Source: Symsagittifera roscoffensis (lineage: Eukaryota; Xenacoelomorpha; Acoela; Convolutidae). From it: DNA of 64,000 nt. A program made the position numbers and the translations under genes. The notes beneath the pieces are model-generated. The model saw only the letters and a list, made by a program, of their open reading frames with translations, ran no database searches and was not told the origin of the DNA. Positions 34,831-47,500 of the stretch are shown piece by piece; the stretch's first letter is position 1, and every line of letters starts with the position of its first letter. The stretch covers positions 30,382,318 to 30,446,317 of the forward strand of contig NC_087068.1 of NCBI RefSeq assembly GCF_963678635.1, given 5' to 3'.

Positions 34831-35526
34831 ATTCCGCTGTGAAATATCATAATTGCTACCATTTTTCATTGAAAAAGCATTAGTTTTTCGAACCATTAAC
34901 TTTTTTCTAAATTGAGAGCATTTTTAAAATTTCTATATAAATTTAAAGTGAACAACGTAAGAAGGAACCAAAACAGACACGAGAAATGATGCTTCACGTA
35001 AGCCGAGGAATGTACCAAGAAGTTGATGTGTTGTAGGATGTAACCACCATCTGCTGAGATGACAGTTAAAGCTACGGCGACTTTGAAAAAACAATTCAGG
35101 AAGAAAACTTAAACGCGGCAATTAGTTTTGACAATTGCGTACATTGTTCTTGAAAAGAGGAGTGAAAGCAATCAGGGCACAGAAATTTTGTCGTATTATA
35201 GTCTTTTCATCTTGCTATCCTGTCGTCTGATTTACCTAGCACCTATGTTTTCTACCTTTTTTTCACCTTAGTTACCAGTCTATGTTACCAGTCTTTGTTA
35301 CCACCTTTGCTATCACCTTAGTGTTGATTTTAAAAATAACGAAGTCATAATTTCTCAAAAATTTATTTGTAAAAATATGCTATCGAGTCTAAAAATCATT
35401 TCAAATAAACAACAATACATCTAATAAGATACAAATGATTTCAAATAAACAACCAAAACAAAATTAATCAAAATCACACCAATGTTTTTTTCATTCGGCT
35501 AGTTGTTGAGCAAGATATTATTGCAC
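34831..35526 (+). other. Region between repeat cluster F and the NDC80 3' end
   Basis: No gene was seen. A small tandem repeat of GTTACCAGTCT-like units lies at about 35,262-35,325. Confidence 0.4.
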
Positions 35527-35532
35527 TTTATT
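35527..35532 (-). promoter_or_regulatory. Polyadenylation signal of NDC80
   Basis: AATAAA on the minus strand begins 6 bases after the TGA stop at 35,538. A very short 3' untranslated region is implied, like that of the homeobox gene. Confidence 0.5.
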
Positions 35533-35537
35533 TGTCT

Positions 35538-35587
35538 TCAATTCTTCTCCTTGGCAATTTTGGCCAAATCTTTGCATAAGTTCGCAT
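35538..35587 (-). CDS. NDC80: NDC80 exon 6, last 16 codons
   Basis: The acceptor is TTTTGTTTCAG. It encodes ANLCKDLAKIAKEKN and a TGA stop, with an AATAAA right after it. The exon is short, so its support comes from the phase match and the adjacent signal. Confidence 0.65.
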
Positions 35588-38500
35588 CTGAAACAAAATC
35601 GTTATATACCCAGAAAAAAGCAAGAGAAGAGGAACAATTGATCTGCCACAAAACTTAAACCCTTCCTATTGAAAAATGAGCATGATCAAATCTTGAGACT
35701 TTCCTAAAAAACCTACCTGAAAAAACTGAATAATTGAACATTCTATTCTCATCGTAAAATTTAGCGCAACACTAGGCCGGGCGGATTTAGGGGATGGGGA
35801 TTCGACCCTTTGGGACTATTTGCGACATCCAATTTCGGCCGACCGCCCCTAAATTTTCACAAAGGCGACTGTGGCGCCAATATATACCACTTTGATGGGG
35901 AGCAGAAATTTCCATAAAATGCCCAAAAACTGAGTTTTTGACTCTTTTTTTAAAAGTTCGACAATACCATAAAAATGGTCCATACTGGTAAAGCGTTCAC
36001 TTCGAGGGCGTCAGATTATGCAATCGATCCCCTGCCATGACAGCGATAGTATGTGAGGACAAGCTACCCTGACTTCTAGCTTCAGGTCTACCACAGCCTG
36101 GCCAATTTCGGCTGCATGTGTGGAAGTTCAAGTGTGAAAGGTCCCCATGTGAAAGTTCAACACGCAAAAAAAACGTCCTTGTTTCGCGAAAAAAATATAT
36201 ATATCTTCGTTCAACAGGAATAAATTAGTCGAGAGAGGAAACAAGAGAATCTGGCTATCTTCAAACAGGCTGGATAGAATTCGATACATATTCTCTGCAA
36301 ATTGCAAAACCACGTCTAATTATCTAATTATCAAAAGAGCGGGGAAAGATTGAAGGAGATAGACTAGCTAGTACCTTTCTGGAATTGTTTGTTGCCAGCG
36401 TGAGCTAGAGAGAGTGCAGACTTCGCATGTTGCTCCCACTCCTTCAGTCGCATCGACAACTCCTCGTCCTTCAAGTCTCGCTTCTCAATTGCCCTCTCCT
36501 TCTGCTCCTCTATCTTCAACAGGTTACGCTGGATCTAAACATTAAACAACACAAAACATAACTAACTTCAGCGCATCATTTTAAACAATTTATGGGACAA
36601 ACAAAAAATAAAAATTAAATAAAACAAAAATAAACATATGGGAAGCAAGAGATCCGCCTCATGGAAGATTTATGGTGTAACGAGGGGTTTTACAAGGTTA
36701 TGTATGAAGACCAAATATGTTTTTCATGTCCTAATTAGCAAGCATGTCAACTTTTTCAACAATCAGACAAGGTGAATAAAACATAATTGTAAAAAATGCA
36801 GGTGGGGGAAGGAAAAAGAGCCAGATCCGATAAAAAACAATAGGTTTGGAAAAACCTTATTTGGGCTCTTTTCCAGTTCCCCACACCATCCCCCACCCCC
36901 ACCCCCACGTGGCTAGAGATTCTTTTTTGACTAAACTTTCTCCAATATGTGAATTTCAACAATCAGCCAATCCCCCTTTTTTACATAAGGAACCCACCTC
37001 ATCTACTCTATTTTGAAAACTTCAACTTCAGTTGGTGCAGATGAATTGGGCTTTTTTTTCTCCTGTCCACATTTTTTAAAAGCTTAGATTTTTCAAATAA
37101 AATGTTTGTTCACATAGTCCTACTGTTATGAAAAACTAAAATCTGTACGTCGCGGAATATTAGGCCATGCAAAAAAATATATTAGCTCTTCATACCTAAA
37201 TTTGTAAAACCACTTAATACGTTATAAAATAAAATTGATGCTCACGCGAGGTGGGGGAAAAAGAATAAGCCATTTTTTGATTTAACGCGTTATCTAAATG
37301 CGTTATCTTCGAATATTTATTCAGAATAGCCAACTGTCTCACCTTGCAAAGTTAATTAGATTGACAACCCTAAATAAGTGTTTTAAATGGTAATTTGCGG
37401 GCGAGGGGGGAGGGGGTAGAAACAGCTTTTTTTAGCCTTTCTTGAAATCACTGAATTTTAGCAAATGTTTTAAGGCTATTTTAGGAGTTTCCCACATCTA
37501 CCGACGATATTGATTTTTCATAGAAGCAAACGAAAACTAAAACCGTTCAATTTCAAAATTGAACAACTATTTAAACAGTGTCATAATGCAATAAAACTTT
37601 AACAATGTCACAAGGCATGCTGAGCAATTATGTACAGATTTGCTTTTCATACCGTACATCCCAATCTTACGCGTTTAGCCATAATAACATTTAACACATT
37701 TATTAAAATTAAAAACAGGGGGAGGGGTGTGGAAAAAAAGCCTATTTGTGGAATCGGGTAATTATATGCACGCCAAATTTCAGATAAATCGAGCATATGA
37801 AACGATTTTTTCTTTTGGTTAAGTTCATAGGTGGGGGATGAAATTATATGTTTCCCGACCTCATAAAAGCACCAATTAAATGAGGTAATTTCAAATTTTG
37901 TGAATTTTTGTTTCCCTAAGAAAATTATCGTATCTCGCACACTAAAAGGATTCGGGTATTCATAATTGGAGGCCAAATGCGCAACCCCTCGGGCAACCTC
38001 CCACTATCGGGCATTCATAATTGGAGGCCAAATGCGCAACCCCTCGGGCAACATCTCAATATTGGGCTGCTTATTTTAAACTAGGTTAAATAACCACTGA
38101 CTTCAAACTGGAAAATTCTGAACCATTGCAACTTACGACAAAGTTTAAACGTGAAAAAAATCTCTTTAGTTAAACATACCAGAACAATACGCTGAAAAAA
38201 ATTACACGTGTAAAGATAGTGAATCCCGCATTTATCACAGAGGAGAAGCTGCGCTTCGCAAACACTTACGAGAATACGGCCAAAAAGCAGCTCTATCAAG
38301 TGAAATAAGAAAAAGTAGAAATAAGCCTCGAATTAGCAAAAACTCGGCTACGCGTAGGATTTGAATCGGCAACTTTGCAATTTTGTCTCACGCACTAAAC
38401 ACTCAGCCACGGATGCTTAAATTCCCCAAAAACTAGCCACTTATGCTAATAAATTGCCAATTCGATGCCGCAAAAGAGACACCAAGTACAAAGAGAATTA

Positions 38501-41500
38501 ATTCGAAAGCATAGAGCCAAATTTTGTATAAGTTATGCGTGTCAAAAAAACTGCGAGATACCTTGATTTGGAAAATTTTTCAAATCGAGCTTTCCATCAT
38601 TGTAGTGCTTTTTGAAACAAATAAATTTTCGGTTCATTTGATGAAGTAAAAATGCATCAACTATGCTAACTTTTTACTAATCAAATGCTAAAGCAAATAT
38701 GACATTATACTACTACAGCAGCCTATCGTTCAAAGTGCCACCAAAACTAGCACTTTTATTTGCAACTTAGGTTGGAAAAAATAAGGTTCGTACTAATAGA
38801 CTCGCTTCGCAAGTTAAAATATATTATAGATAACAAAAAGTAGAAATAAGCCTCAAAATAGTAAAAATTCAGCTAGGTCTCGGATTCATCTGAGACCAAG
38901 AGATAATTAGTCTGATGCACAACCACACTTGGTCACATGATATGAAACTTCAGATGCTATGGAATTTGATGGTATGAAACTTCCAAGGCAGATGCTATGA
39001 ACTTTCAATGAACACTTTTATTTGCGAGATAGGTTAGAAAAAAGAAGGTTCGTACTAATACACTACGCTGATCGCTAGTTAAAATAGCCTAATCAGTCCG
39101 GCTGCTCATTTTTATCATAAAGCCATTGCTAGCCGAAGTTTTACGAGTAAAAAACGCAGGTAAGGGCGGGAGAGGCGCTAAATTATAGTGCTGTACAACT
39201 ATATTAAGAGTTTTGTACTTTAAAATACATCATAATTGAAAACAATTTCAACCATTCAAATTAATACTAAATTCCCATTTGATTCGACAAAAACAAGCTT
39301 CAGCCTAAATCACAGGATTAGCCTTACACTTTGTTCACGTGCACGCAGACTCATATAGTTCTCTTCCTCGTTTTCCACATTCTCTCTCAGCTCCACAACT
39401 TCCTCGTGTAAGACAGACAACTCCTCATTAGTCGCCTCCAACTCGGCCCGCACTTCCGCCTCCCGATTCTCCAAGTGTTCGACGAGGTCTTCTTTGAGCT
39501 GATCGAACTTGGAGAAATCGTGACTTGGGCTCTCGTGACAATTATTCCAGTTGATGTGAGAAAAACAAGCCTTCACTTCTTTACTCTGAAGAAATTAATA
39601 GACATTTTCACTTCTCGACATATTAGTACTCTAAGGTGCAATCGTTTATTACCCTATTCCTGGTTAACAGCTGAACCAAAAGGACTACACTTTTGCATAA
39701 AATTATATATCTAGCTTGCAGGCTACGGTTCTAAAATTATTTGATACGGTGAATTGTTCAAGAAAAGGGCTAAAGGGATAGAAAAAATGCGATCACCTCA
39801 GTGGCCGGCCAGGATCGTATGCTCAATTATCTTTCAAGGCTCAGGTCTTTCAGCAAATCTTTTCATTTTTTATGTCTACAATCCACCCGAAAATAAATAA
39901 TCTAGAGGCCAGCTAAAGCTAGAAATACCTATTTGATAGTTTATGATTTTTTTGTACTGATGCGGAAGGACAGGGGTAATTTGACTTTTCCGAGGGCCAG
40001 AACTTCTTGTGTTAAAAAGTTTAGGCGCAATCATTTATGCAGCGGAGCTTCCTACAACTCGTTCTACTCTTTGCAAACAAAACCTCAGATTTAGGAGGGC
40101 AGTTTTTGGGAGGGTCTGTTCTCATCGCATAATTTCGAATTCAACATTAGCCTCAAGGTTACATGTTTTATGCACTTTGTAGGTTGAAAATAACCTCTAA
40201 GTTCTTGTTGCCTTTTTCAACCCGTCCCTGAAATTCGCTGACTAGTCAGTCAGTCAGCAATCAAAGCCATGATCAAGATATCAATCGCGAATGCACTGTC
40301 GATCGGATAAAAACTGTTTTCAGTCGAAAAAGACTTTGTTAGTTACAGAACAATTGTTAACCATGCCGAATGCAGCCTTCACAGCCAAACTTGAAGGAAT
40401 AAATCAACATTGACAACTCACGCCTTAATTCGAAGATAAGCCCACTTCATTTTATTAAGCCCTCATTTTAAATACACCCGGACTTTTATTCCGTTTTTTT
40501 TTCACACACGCAAAAAAAGAACATCGACTACTCGAAGAATTTGAACTCTCATAGCAAAAAAACGATTCAGGAATAATGATGGCCGATTTCGCCTTCACTT
40601 ACGCCTTCCCAAAAGCTTAATGCATAAATCAATGATCGTTCCTTCCCATCATCCTCATGCATGCTTGCTTTGACTAGTATTCGAACAAAGATCTCTATGT
40701 TGTTAAACAAAAGCTACGAAGGGCGACAAAAAAGATCCTTAAGTATGCGGACTTTCCACACCAATACATATTGCTCAAATTGAACATTTTTGCTTTATCA
40801 TTGAACATGCAAATTTACGATGTTATGACGCTGAGCAAAGTCATTAAGAACAAAACAACTTAACTGGGACGCAGAATTACCAACATAAAACAAAAGTGAC
40901 CTTTTCAAAATATGCCGGAGATACCTCATAATGAACAAAAAATAAGTGACAAACAAGTGACATAAAAAATGAAACTACTTAGACTAAAATTTCTAGCGCC
41001 GCAGTCAAATTTAAAAAAGGCCACTTTGAGTCACCTTTACCTTTTGGAAAGCTTTTACTAGAACTAGTTTTTTGACGCGCGCTGTCCTTGAAATTAAGTA
41101 TATATTGGCGCCGAAGGAGCATTTAGAAAAATTTTATAATCAGCCGGCCGAGAATGGGTCTCATCAAAAAGTACCAAAGGATGTTACCAAAAAATAAAGA
41201 CCAGTAAGAGGATAGCTTTAAGAGACCAACAGTTACCGGTCAGTGTAATAGAGACCAGTTGGTAACCCTTCATGGATGAATTATCTCAATCGAAAATTTA
41301 AAAAGATGTGACTTCTGTCGATTGAAAACGCACCCTTCTTAGACTCGGAGAAAGCATTAGGGAAAGAGACCGAAACTCGAGGTAATAACAACAGCAACGC
41401 GCTTTGTTTAAGCGTCTTAAAACATTCAGACCAGTTTAACTCGACAGGGACAGCTTTTTTAAAAAGATTTTTCAAGAAATCGAAAAACGACTATCAGGGC

Positions 41501-44500
41501 TTTACAATGGTATTACACAGGACCCCCTTGAAGCTTTCCTTGAGATACCTAAAACGAAAAAAAAAAACAATTTTTTCAATTTTGCATTAAAACTGAGCAA
41601 CATAATATGCAATTAACATATGAAAAGTCAATTAGTATTATAGCCAAAGTTCCGCTTGTGCACTAATCATGCCAATGTTGGTCACACTAGGCCGTTAACC
41701 AGAAAAATCCTAACACAGAGGCAAAGCTGCGCTTCGCAAACACTTGCGAGAACACGACCAAAAAGCAGCTCTATCAAGTGAAATGAAGAAAAGTAGAAAT
41801 AAGCCTCTAACTAGCAAAAACTCGGCTACGTGGATGCGAATCTGCGACCTACGTCAATCAAAAGACTTTGAGTCTCACGCACTATCCCCTCAGCCACGCA
41901 AGCTTAACAACCTAAAAACACTAGTTACGAATAACGCGGCTACACATGCTAATAAATTGCCAGTGCAATTCAGCAAAATACAAGTAGTCTCAATTTTGCA
42001 AGTAATAATTTGAAATATAACAAACTGAAGGCATCCGCACTATCTTTGCATCTAACAAATCTGAAAGCATCGAGCCACATGATGTATAAATTATGCGATT
42101 CAAAAATTGCGAGTATATATTGTTAGAAAATTTCTGAAATCGAGTTTTCATTATTGTTATGCTGTTTGAAGCAAATCACTTTTTTCGGTTCATTTGATGA
42201 ACTAAAAAGGCATCAACTGAGTTCATTTATTTCTATTCGAATGTCAAAGCACATGCTACAAAAAGCTGTAAAGGTGACCCAAAAGTGGCACCAATATTTG
42301 CGACTTAGCTTGAAAAAAAACATGTTCGCACTAATACACTAGCTTCGCAAGCGTAATAAACAATCACACACAAACGAATCATATTACATGTAGCTTTAAG
42401 CCCCAATGAGAACACGAACAATGAAGAATGGTCTTAAGAACTCACAAAAGTAGCCATTATTAACTTCAATTTGAAAATATTCTGTCAACAGGCACTAACA
42501 GTTGATTTACAGAGCGTCATACTTAAGCTATGAAAGTTGATGCCATCGCCTAGCTACACGACAAAAAGCAGCTCTTTAAAGTGCAGAAAGAAAAGCTGAA
42601 ATAAGCCTCGAAGTAGGAAAAATTCGACAACGTCTCAATAGAAACCTACGACCTTCTGTAAACTACATCAAAAGAGTCTCACGAACTAAGCCATGGACGC
42701 TCAATTAGTGTCAAAACTAGCAACAAATAAAGCAGAGAACAGATGCTATGCAATTTCCAATGCAACAGTGAAATTTCTATATAAGTGAACACTTTCAATG
42801 ATTATTTTTATTCGCGAGTTGGGTTGGAAAAAAATCGGACTAAGACACTAAAGCTCACACGTGTAATGAAAAAGTTCCCGAATGCAGACGATGTGTAAAA
42901 ATTGAAAAATGATTTAATTCATTGACATCTAAACCTTTAGTCGAATTTATTCGAAAACATTTTACACCTTTATAATGCTGCAAGTGCGGTCCTGGGATTT
43001 TCTTGCGAATTTTGATCAAAATTTCTTCAAAAAAATACAGGCCAAAAAACGACGTTTTCAGACACTTTTTGAAAGACTATGACCAAAAAAAAAATCTTTT
43101 TTTTTCGGCGCACTTCCCAGCAAAATTACTATCTATTGGCAATATGTTATACTTAAACCCGCCTGAAGTGCCCAGAAGAAAATTTTGTCTTGCTAACATT
43201 CAGCAGCCAGGCAAAACTGTACAGCCACTTGCGAGCAAATTTCATATCTCATAAAACAGAACTTTAGTACCTTTGAAGGAAAGTGGAGAAGAAGTAAACG
43301 TTCTATTTCCTCTAACGTCATTTTGCACTTGTTCCTCGCTTGGCCAAACGCAACAGATGCTAATTCCTTCTCTCTTTCACATTGCTCTACTTCACAAGAC
43401 AGTTCTGCAAGTTCCCTCTTGCTCTTTGCTATTCCAGCCATGATCTCTTCGAATTGCTCCAGTGATCCGAAATGCTGCTCGAAATCTTGACTTTTTTCCT
43501 CTAAATCGGCCCGCAAATCATCCCGAGCATCCAGCCGGGCTTTCACTAAAAAAAAAAACAAATGTCAGACAGAAAAAAAAACTTGACAACCCAATTAGCA
43601 TAAAAATCTCTGGGATCAATTCAATTTCGGTCGAACTTCAAGTTAATTCATTCTTCTCAAGTTAATTCATTCTTCTAGTTTGGTCAATTCAATATTTATC
43701 AGTAAATTTCTTTCTCGGTTCATTTTTGCTGTAATATGCGGGTAGATTTTTTTCAAAAAAGCGTAACTGCGCTTCACACTCTCACAAATCGAGGTCAACA
43801 ATCGAGCTCCGAAACAAAAATCTACAAGACAGGTAAAAAATTGATGTTAGGTAATTTAGAGAACTAAACACTTATTTCGACATGCACTAACGCATGAAGC
43901 GCGGTTAATTGCGATACTGAGCGAAACACCAGTCAAAATATAGCCAACAGACAGTGGAAAAGAGCCAATGAACGCAAGGAGACAGTCAAAATAATATGGA
44001 CATAATTTTTGAAAAAACTAAAACGCTCAAATTTCGAGGAACATAGCCAACAGACAATTGGAAAAGAGTAATGAACGCAAGGAAACAGAAAAAAAACTGA
44101 TTTGTTTTTTGAGCAAACTTCAACGTTCGATTTTTAAAAAAAAATAATGCCCTTAAAGCTCTTTGAATTTCACCAACAATTTATGATTGCTGCTTTAACG
44201 ATTTTCAAAAGCAAGCGTTTCAAAAAATGACGCTTCAAAATTAAGGCTAAATACACTTAACGTAGAGAATACTCCTCTGATAGATTAAAAAAAACAGTCA
44301 TTAGTATCCCACGATTGGTACGAGCGAAAAAATGCAAAAAATATTCTTTTCATGAAAAAGATCTTTATGACCTATGTAAAAGTCTTCACTATGTTCTTGG
44401 ACTCTTAACCATCACAAAAATTACTCAACATTACCAAGGGCACTAAGTTGAAGTGCAGCTAGAAAAGGAACATCATCGACAGTTCTTTCTTACTCCTCCA

Positions 44501-47500
44501 TGTCCCGAGTAGCCGGAACAATGAGTTGTGTCAAATTGTTATAAAACTTTACGATCAAAAACTTTTGCATAAAGTTGATATGCAAAGATTTCTAATCAGA
44601 TCCAGAGACTCGAGCAAAAAAACTGAATCAAAACAACCAATAAGAGTTTAAAAAATTGCTGATGATGATTTATACAGTCGCTCGCCTAGTTTTGTGAAAT
44701 AACGAGTAAAATGCTTGAAACATAACCAAGTAGCCTTTATCCGTTAGCTTCTGCTGATCAAACAATTTTACCATTGAAAATATCTTCTTTCATGTTCACT
44801 TTACAAATCAGAAAAAAACTAACATCTATAAACCGTAATCAGTATATAAGTCATATAAGCAGTATAATCGTTCGTGCACATGTAAATCGATTATTGAGGG
44901 TTAAATTATAAGCATAAACATAAACAATCAGAAACTAAAATACCGAAAAACGCAATAACACAAGAGTATATTCGACCCTCTACAAGCAAAATTAAACCGC
45001 ATATCAAATGATTCTGATTTCCCGTTTTATTTTTTCAGCTATGTACTTGAAACTTTACGCAATCAGCACCATCCGTTCAGTGGAACGACTTATCAGTCCT
45101 TCTCGCCTGAGATATGCGAACCGTTAAATTACAAACATAGCCAACAGAGTTGGAAAGGATTCAATAAACGCAAGGAAACAAAAAATATTGACTTGCTTTT
45201 GAAAAATACATGCCCTTAAAGCTCTTTGAATTTCAAGAACAATTTCTGCTTGGCTTTTTTTGATAAAAACTAACCCAATTTGAAAACACAGGACCAATAG
45301 GTATAACTTTTATTCCGCTGGTCACCGTTTTTCGTACCCTCAGCACGTTTACTGTTCGATAGTGGAGTTTGCTTGCCTTCTAACTAAAGAAATAGAATGA
45401 ACTTACAGAAACGTCCCAAAGAAACTGAATGTTATGAAGAGTTAATTGTAACAAGTTGACCAACAAACATGTGAACAAGCAAAGATAGATGTGGAAATCC
45501 TAGCCAAAAGACAGTTGCAAAAGCGTCAATTAACTCAAACACCAAAACAGTACTGATTAATTTTCAAACATTTTCAAAATATATACGGCTTTAAGCTTTT
45601 TAAATTTGAAGAAATTTTATGACACTTTTCAAAAACTAGCCAAATTGAGAAAATTGGGTCAACAATAAATTTCTTTATTGCGCTCAGAAATCGAAAAACT
45701 AAAACCAGTTTTGGAACTATAAGTTAGTAACAATGTTCCGTCATTTGCACTTTTATTATTGGAGAGCGTAATTTTCCTCTTATAGCAAATGATTCTGCAT
45801 TGAAACCGCAAAATAATATTGAACAAAAACTGAGAACTTTTCCAGATAAGTCAGCACGAACTAAATAAATGTCTTCATTGACACTAAAAATCCACTCGAA
45901 AAAAAATTCGAACATTAACTGAAGCTGCTTTCAAAGAATGAGTAAAATATTATTTAAAAAATAGTATCCTTAAAAGCAATCGATTTGTGCCAACTCACAT
46001 TCTGAATGGAACCTTCCAGCCAATAATTTTGGAAAAAAAATCTAGAAAAAAAAGCTACTGATTATTTTTTCAAGACTAAATAGTAAAAATAATAATTCGC
46101 AAGGGCCTAAATACTATTAATCTAAGCTCAAAAATTTATACATTACAGTTAGCTGTACAAAAACAAAGATATTTAAATGTCGGATCGTGTTAAAACAAGA
46201 AAAAAACATTCCGAGAAAAAACATCGAATTATATTGTATAACAATAGTCCTACAATTTATTAGAGGGAGGCGCATCAAAGCTTCACGCCTCATGCATTAT
46301 CCAAGGTTCAAGAGAAGAAAAGACGACGTAAAAACGCTGACCATTGCAAAAAAAAGACAAAAACCCAAAAAACAGACGAACTTATTCTAGACAAACTCTA
46401 TCAACAGAAATAAACTCAATCATTGCATCAAGCAAAAACAACCGAAAATTTTCGTTTTCTTTTCCAATTTTTGTATTTACACAAAATTTATACCTCGACA
46501 AAATTAGAACGAAGCTTCAATCGAAATTTTCTTAAAAACTAAGAGAAACAAGAACAGACTAACTATTAACAAAACGCGCCACAAAACGCGACAAAAACGT
46601 CTATAATATGCGACAATCTTGGACTAAACTTAACTGCACAATAAGTAAAATCATTAGAACAATCTTATTGGATTTCAGAGACCCGAAGTAAACAATACAA
46701 CAAGGGAGCGGTGGTTAAGTGATTACGCCTCCGCCTCTCAATGGAAAGGTCGGATGTTCGAGGCTCACCATGATCCGTGCTCGTTGCTTGAGGGTGAGGC
46801 AGCATTACCCAGTCAAAAAAATAGCCAAAGAAGATCCAGGAGCACTTATGTGTGAAAAGCTCATAAGTTAGACCTTCAAGTTTCAGTGAAGTAAATTAGT
46901 CTTGAAGAAAAACCCTACATTTTCCAGCAAAACAAATGCGATACAACTTATGCGCAAAAAAGCAATTGCGCTGAAAAAAAAAGACGTTTCGTTCCGAAGG
47001 AAACAGCTATAAAATATACTAGCGTTTAACGCACCTTCGGTGCTTCGAAATTTTTCGACAACTCATGAAAAACCGCATATATTGGAAACAACATCTGCAA
47101 ACTTTTAGTGTACTCTGACTGCACTCAATTACAGGGTTGGTAATTTCGAACTTTATTTTTTTTAATTCCTATTTTAAAAGCGTCATCTCGAAAACTTAAT
47201 GGGCTTCTGGAGAAATTTGGAGGCCAGATTTGCAACCACTGAGAATCCTTGAGAGCACCCTACTATAGGGTTAGGAATCCAAAATTTTTCAGAATTTTTT
47301 TAAACCTAATTTTCCCGAAAAAAATTTAAAAAAAACGTCTTATCTCGGAAACTAAAAGGATTTGAGCATTCATATTAAGAGGCAAGATTTGAGACGCCTG
47401 GCTGTACGCTGACAAAAGGTTATATCTTCATCAAGTTAGTAATTTCAAATTTTTTGAATTTCTTTGTAGATAAGTTCTTTGAAAAATTTTGAAAAAATCA

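Noticed and set aside
46690-46770. Functional tRNA gene
   Set aside because: A and B boxes are present but the acceptor and anticodon stems do not pair; better as a SINE head.
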